A stretch of 64,000 nt of DNA from Chondrilla cf. caribensis (taxonomy: Eukaryota; Porifera; Demospongiae; Chondrillida; Chondrillidae), in assembly GCA_964020155.1 (NCBI GenBank), contig OZ026559.1, forward strand, positions 2,812,955-2,876,954. Reading direction: 5' to 3'. The notes below the pieces were generated by a model that saw only the letters and a program-made list of their open reading frames with translations, was not told the DNA's origin and made no database searches. Numbering within the stretch: the stretch's first letter is position 1; the number at the start of each line of letters is the position of its first letter. Shown in pieces: positions 62,377-64,000 of this stretch. The translations under genes were made by a program, and so were the position numbers.

Positions 62377-63648
62377 ACCCGCTTCAAAATAACAAACAAG
62401 AGAATTGTCATAATATAGATACTCTAACACTGGGATTACTTAGAAACTCTCCATTTTCTAAGTGCAATTACATGTACTGCACAGTAGTGTGGGCATGAAG
62501 AATTTTTCTTCTAGTTTCTTTGTTATAAAGCAGTAATTGTTGAATTTTTCACTTCATCCCGTTGTTGTTCTTTTATTTTCCTTATATAATGATACCTAAT
62601 AGGAATACTGTTAATAATAGGAATATATATAAGACTCTTAATGACCTTGATGGCCATTAAAATTGTAAAGGTGGTGGTGGAAGATTTCTCGGTATAGGAT
62701 GACGGAGACAATTTTAAGCAACTCTAATTTTATCAATTGCCCGTAGGAGCCATAACATTATTATTATAGGTTTTACTGAATTTATCTCAATGTTCTAGAC
62801 AAGCTATCTAGCAAACTATCAACTCTTATTACCCCCAATTTTGTTTTGTTTGTATATAGTCTTTAGCTTTATGGGATGTGTTTGTGTAGACAGTGTTACA
62901 TGGGACCATGTGGTGTCCTAGTAACTTTTTGGTACGTTGCATTTGAATCAATAATAATAACAAAAGACAGAGCGAGAGAGTTAAATGAAAATGACAACCA
63001 CAGACCAATTGTTATCTGTAGTATATGAATTTTACTGCTGGAAATGGACGTTTGCTTCGCGCCGTATTGAAATCAATTGCAGTGGTAAAATGAACAGGGT
63101 GTGATTAGCCTGAGTAATAAACCTGTCAATTGATGACTAAATACATAAACATGTTTATTATGGCTAGGATTTGGTGAACCACTGCCCTTGAAGTGCTGCT
63201 AATGATTTACCAATGAAGGATTCTGGTGAACCACTTCGTCTGCCCTTGAAGTGCTGCTAATGATTCACTGATGAATGATTCTGGTGAATAATCTATTACC
63301 TGAATCTTCAAGCTTCAAAAGTGAATCATTTCTTTGAGCTGGAAAAAGCTTTGCTGTGGATAATATTTACAGAGGCCTTAAACAATTGAAATAATTGCGA
63401 TGATTACTTGACTGTACGCATGTGGTTAGGTGTTAGATGTCATTTAGTTCACTGCATGTTTCAGATGAATAATAGAAAAAAAATATAATTATAGGGGATG
63501 CTCCACAAAAAATAGATTACAACGAAATAGATATACAAAAGCATACAGTGGAACCTCTCTATTACAAACCTCTGAAATGTGGAAACCTCTGTAATAAGGA
63601 CACCATTCTGTGTCCCAGTGTAGTACTGAAGCGTATAAAATAATAATA
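62377..63648. other. unannotated stretch with minor repeats
   Basis: No exon recognised. It holds a two-copy tandem repeat at 63172-63290 and, at 63547 onward, CAGTGGAACCTCT followed by GGACACC, the left-end pattern of a Tigger-like MITE preceded by TA. Confidence 0.4.
63172..63290. repeat. two-copy tandem repeat
   Basis: A unit of about 55 bases (TGGTGAACCACT, then CCCTTGAAGTGCTGCTAATG) occurs twice. Confidence 0.8.
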
Positions 63649-64000
63649 GTAATCCATTTCCAGTCCACGCTAGACAGCAAACAACAACCTGCACTATTGA
63701 TCAACTACTATTAACCTATCATACCACTACATGTACCACACTTGTCTATGGTGGCTATTTGATGGTATATATATTATTGTGGTGATCATAATATAGGCCA
63801 ATACATCGAATATGTCACTTAGGTTACTATGGTGATTAAAATCTTTGTAATAGTAACCAAAATTAATTAGTAGGAAACTATTCAAGTGCCAGGAGGACTG
63901 TATAAACATGTTTATTGCCTGGTGATTTCATACATCAGAGAAGCAGACCAGTCAGTATGTCTGGTAATTCTTTGTGGTCATGGCAGTATCCTGTAAGTAC
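63649..64000. repeat. direct duplication, copy 2 (cut by the window edge)
   Basis: Second copy of 62038-62376, running to the last base of the window. Confidence 0.85.
63957..63992 (+). other. putative first coding exon, copy 2
   Basis: The same MSGNSLWSWQYP frame as at 62335, followed by donor CCT|GTAAGT, a better match to consensus than copy 1. Any further exons lie outside the window. Confidence 0.35.

Overview
This is an AT-rich, intron-rich metazoan nuclear sequence. It carries ciliary/centrosomal genes (CEP20, CCDC13), a CPEB, a GDP-L-fucose synthase, and extracellular proteins assembled from phase-1 exon modules (Ig, EGF, CCP/sushi, Calx-beta, EMI). Short genes, many small introns, dense MITEs and microsatellites, and unusual receptor architectures suggest an early-branching animal, most likely a demosponge. 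The taxon is an inference; nothing in the window proves it. All gene models below were spliced by eye using GT-AG (one GC-AG) junctions, reading-frame continuity and family similarity. Exon coordinates are given with each gene.

Layout from left to right. Positions 1-2936 hold repeat-like DNA and a decayed ABCC transporter fragment. A minus-strand cluster follows: an Ig-domain receptor (2937-6596), GDP-L-fucose synthase GFUS in 11 exons (6839-12274), and a protein with two permuted-papain (YiiX/C92-like) domains, the first inactivated (12856-15585). CEP20 (16324-18518, +) is divergent from the last of these. A short CPEB (19410-22230, -) is followed by a defective THAP/P-element-like transposon (22555-23641). 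A gene encoding a Neuralized (NHR)-RING-TRAF/MATH fusion (24429-29375, -) hosts an apparently intact pogo/Tigger transposon in its first intron. Its divergent neighbour is CCDC13 (29690-39287, +), whose introns contain tRNA-derived SINEs, a minisatellite and a foldback element.

The right third is one very large minus-strand gene (40603-59740 visible, 25 exons recovered, about 1,870 residues, N-terminal exon not found). Its order is EMI, five MEGF-type EGF exons, calcium-binding EGF, then [CCP-EGF-Calx-beta-Calx-beta] twice, CCP-EGF-CCP, an unassigned module, two GCC2/GCC3 cysteine modules, two EGF-like exons, and a terminal IgGFc-binding-protein N-terminal domain. Its EGF array expanded by tandem segmental duplication. 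The duplicated introns carry three copies of a type I hammerhead ribozyme of the kind found in Penelope-like retroelements; one copy keeps every core and stem feature. From 60000 to the end there is a 1-kb inverted-repeat element and a direct duplication carrying two identical putative first exons.

The most noteworthy items are the hammerhead ribozymes, the NHR-RING-TRAF fusion, the EMI-to-FCGBP protein, the tandem active/inactive papain-like protein, and the intact Tigger element whose transposase ends in a PCNA-binding motif.
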